A DNA stretch of 64,000 nucleotides from Acidobacteriota bacterium. Its GTDB lineage: Bacteria; Actinomycetota; Actinomycetes; Actinomycetales; Microbacteriaceae. Position 1 is the first letter of the stretch, and every line of letters starts with the position of its first letter. Shown in pieces: positions 63,690 through 64,000 of this stretch. A program made the position numbers and the translations under genes. The notes beneath the pieces were generated by a model. It ran no database searches, had not been told where the DNA came from, and saw nothing but the letters and a program-made list of their open reading frames with translations. The DNA lies in NCBI GenBank assembly GCA_019351995.1, contig JABBOD010000009.1, forward strand, positions 1-64,000, read 5' to 3'.

Positions 63690-64000
63690 GTCGGGACGGC
63701 CGCTCGCGCTCCTGAGTTCCGAGTTGGTGACGCTTTTCCGGCGCCGCCGGACGCTGGCGATGCTCGGCGCATTGGCGCTCGTCCCGATCCTGATCGCCAT
63801 CGCGGTGCGGGTGACGACGGCGGGCAACTCCGGGCGCGGGCCTGCCTTCATCGGCGAGATCACCCAGAACGGCCTCTTCGTGGCCTTCACCGCCTTGACC
63901 GTCTCCATCCCGCTTTTCCTGCCTCTCACCGTGGGTGTCGTGGCCGGCGACACCATTGCCGGCGAGGCCAACCTCGGCACCCTCCGGTACCTGCTGATCG
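63676..64000 (+). CDS. ABC transporter permease, partial at the right edge
   Basis: The first 108 residues are visible. GGGGAGGG precedes ATG 63676 by five bases, inside the ATPase gene (14-bp overlap). A short cytoplasmic lead with RRRRTLAMLG is followed by TM1 (about 28-46), a loop and TM2 (about 68-90), and GDTIAGEANLGTLRYLL typical of ABC-2 type permeases. The gene runs off the window. Confidence 0.9.
   Translation, partial: MSQAESGRPLALLSSELVTLFRRRRTLAMLGALALVPILIAIAVRVTTAGNSGRGPAFIGEITQNGLFVAFTALTVSIPLFLPLTVGVVAGDTIAGEANLGTLRYLLI

Overview
The window is high-G+C chromosomal DNA from an actinobacterium, most likely of the family Microbacteriaceae. This placement is inferred from gene content and order, not from a search. 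The pointers are: the order argS, lysA, hom, thrC, thrB, rho, prfA, prmC; a fused E2-like/E1 2-oxoglutarate dehydrogenase (Kgd); a GuaB1-type IMPDH/GMPR-family enzyme; a SigH/RsrA-type thiol-stress pair; a RamB-type carbon regulator facing a GTP-dependent PEP carboxykinase; and an actinobacterial polyprenol-phosphate mannosyltransferase. No rRNA, CRISPR array, prophage or insertion sequence was found. The only RNA gene seen is tRNA-Arg(CCG).

Layout. 1-250: repeats at the left edge. 251-12041 (minus): a long, tightly packed run read argS > lmeA-like > small membrane protein > lysA > hom > thrC > thrB > rho > prfA > prmC. It links amino-acid synthesis from aspartate to transcription and translation termination. 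12119-23222: a lipoprotein, a transglutaminase-like protein, tRNA-Arg, an MMPL exporter divergent from an ECF sigma factor with a membrane-anchored partner, an F420-type reductase-like dehydrogenase, an arginase-like protein, a FAD disulfide oxidoreductase, an amidase and two acetyltransferases. 23279-29968: uracil-DNA glycosylase, a phosphoribosyltransferase, an MFS exporter, and a PadR-controlled operon (PadR, MFS exporter, SDR, luciferase-like flavoenzyme). 30124-32800: metY and metX, converting O-acetylhomoserine to homocysteine and making O-acetylhomoserine; hom upstream supplies the homoserine.

32961-36136: a three-gene signalling cassette (HisKA_3-type kinase, a membrane protein that looks like a kinase without its catalytic parts, NarL-type regulator). 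36149-44393: a sugar-efflux-type MFS, a GT87-like membrane glycosyltransferase, NAD(P)HX dehydratase, a HAD protein overlapping an old-yellow-enzyme gene, two CorC/CNNM-type membrane proteins and an ArsR-type regulator. 44429-58279: guaB1, kgd, rsrA/sigH, aroA, rsgA, hisN-type phosphatase, a septum-formation-type lipoprotein, ramB and pckG. 58292-64000: a polyprenol-phosphate mannosyltransferase, an OmpR/HisKA two-component pair, a 70-residue helical protein, a LolA/RseB-like exported protein and an ABC transporter whose permease runs off the right edge.

A recurring theme is leaderless initiation. At about a dozen genes a TAnnnT -10-like hexamer ends 6-8 nt before the start codon, leaving no room for a ribosome-binding site. 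The most striking non-coding structures are a divergent pair of leaderless starts with overlapping -10 elements (39611-39639), a perfect 15-bp stem between metY and metX, short dyads in the promoters of padR, ramB/pckG, guaB1 and the MMPL gene, and a 17-bp perfect inverted repeat at the left edge. No single locus is clearly a new system. The kinase/pseudokinase/regulator cassette and the Q/N-rich Rho are the best candidates for follow-up.
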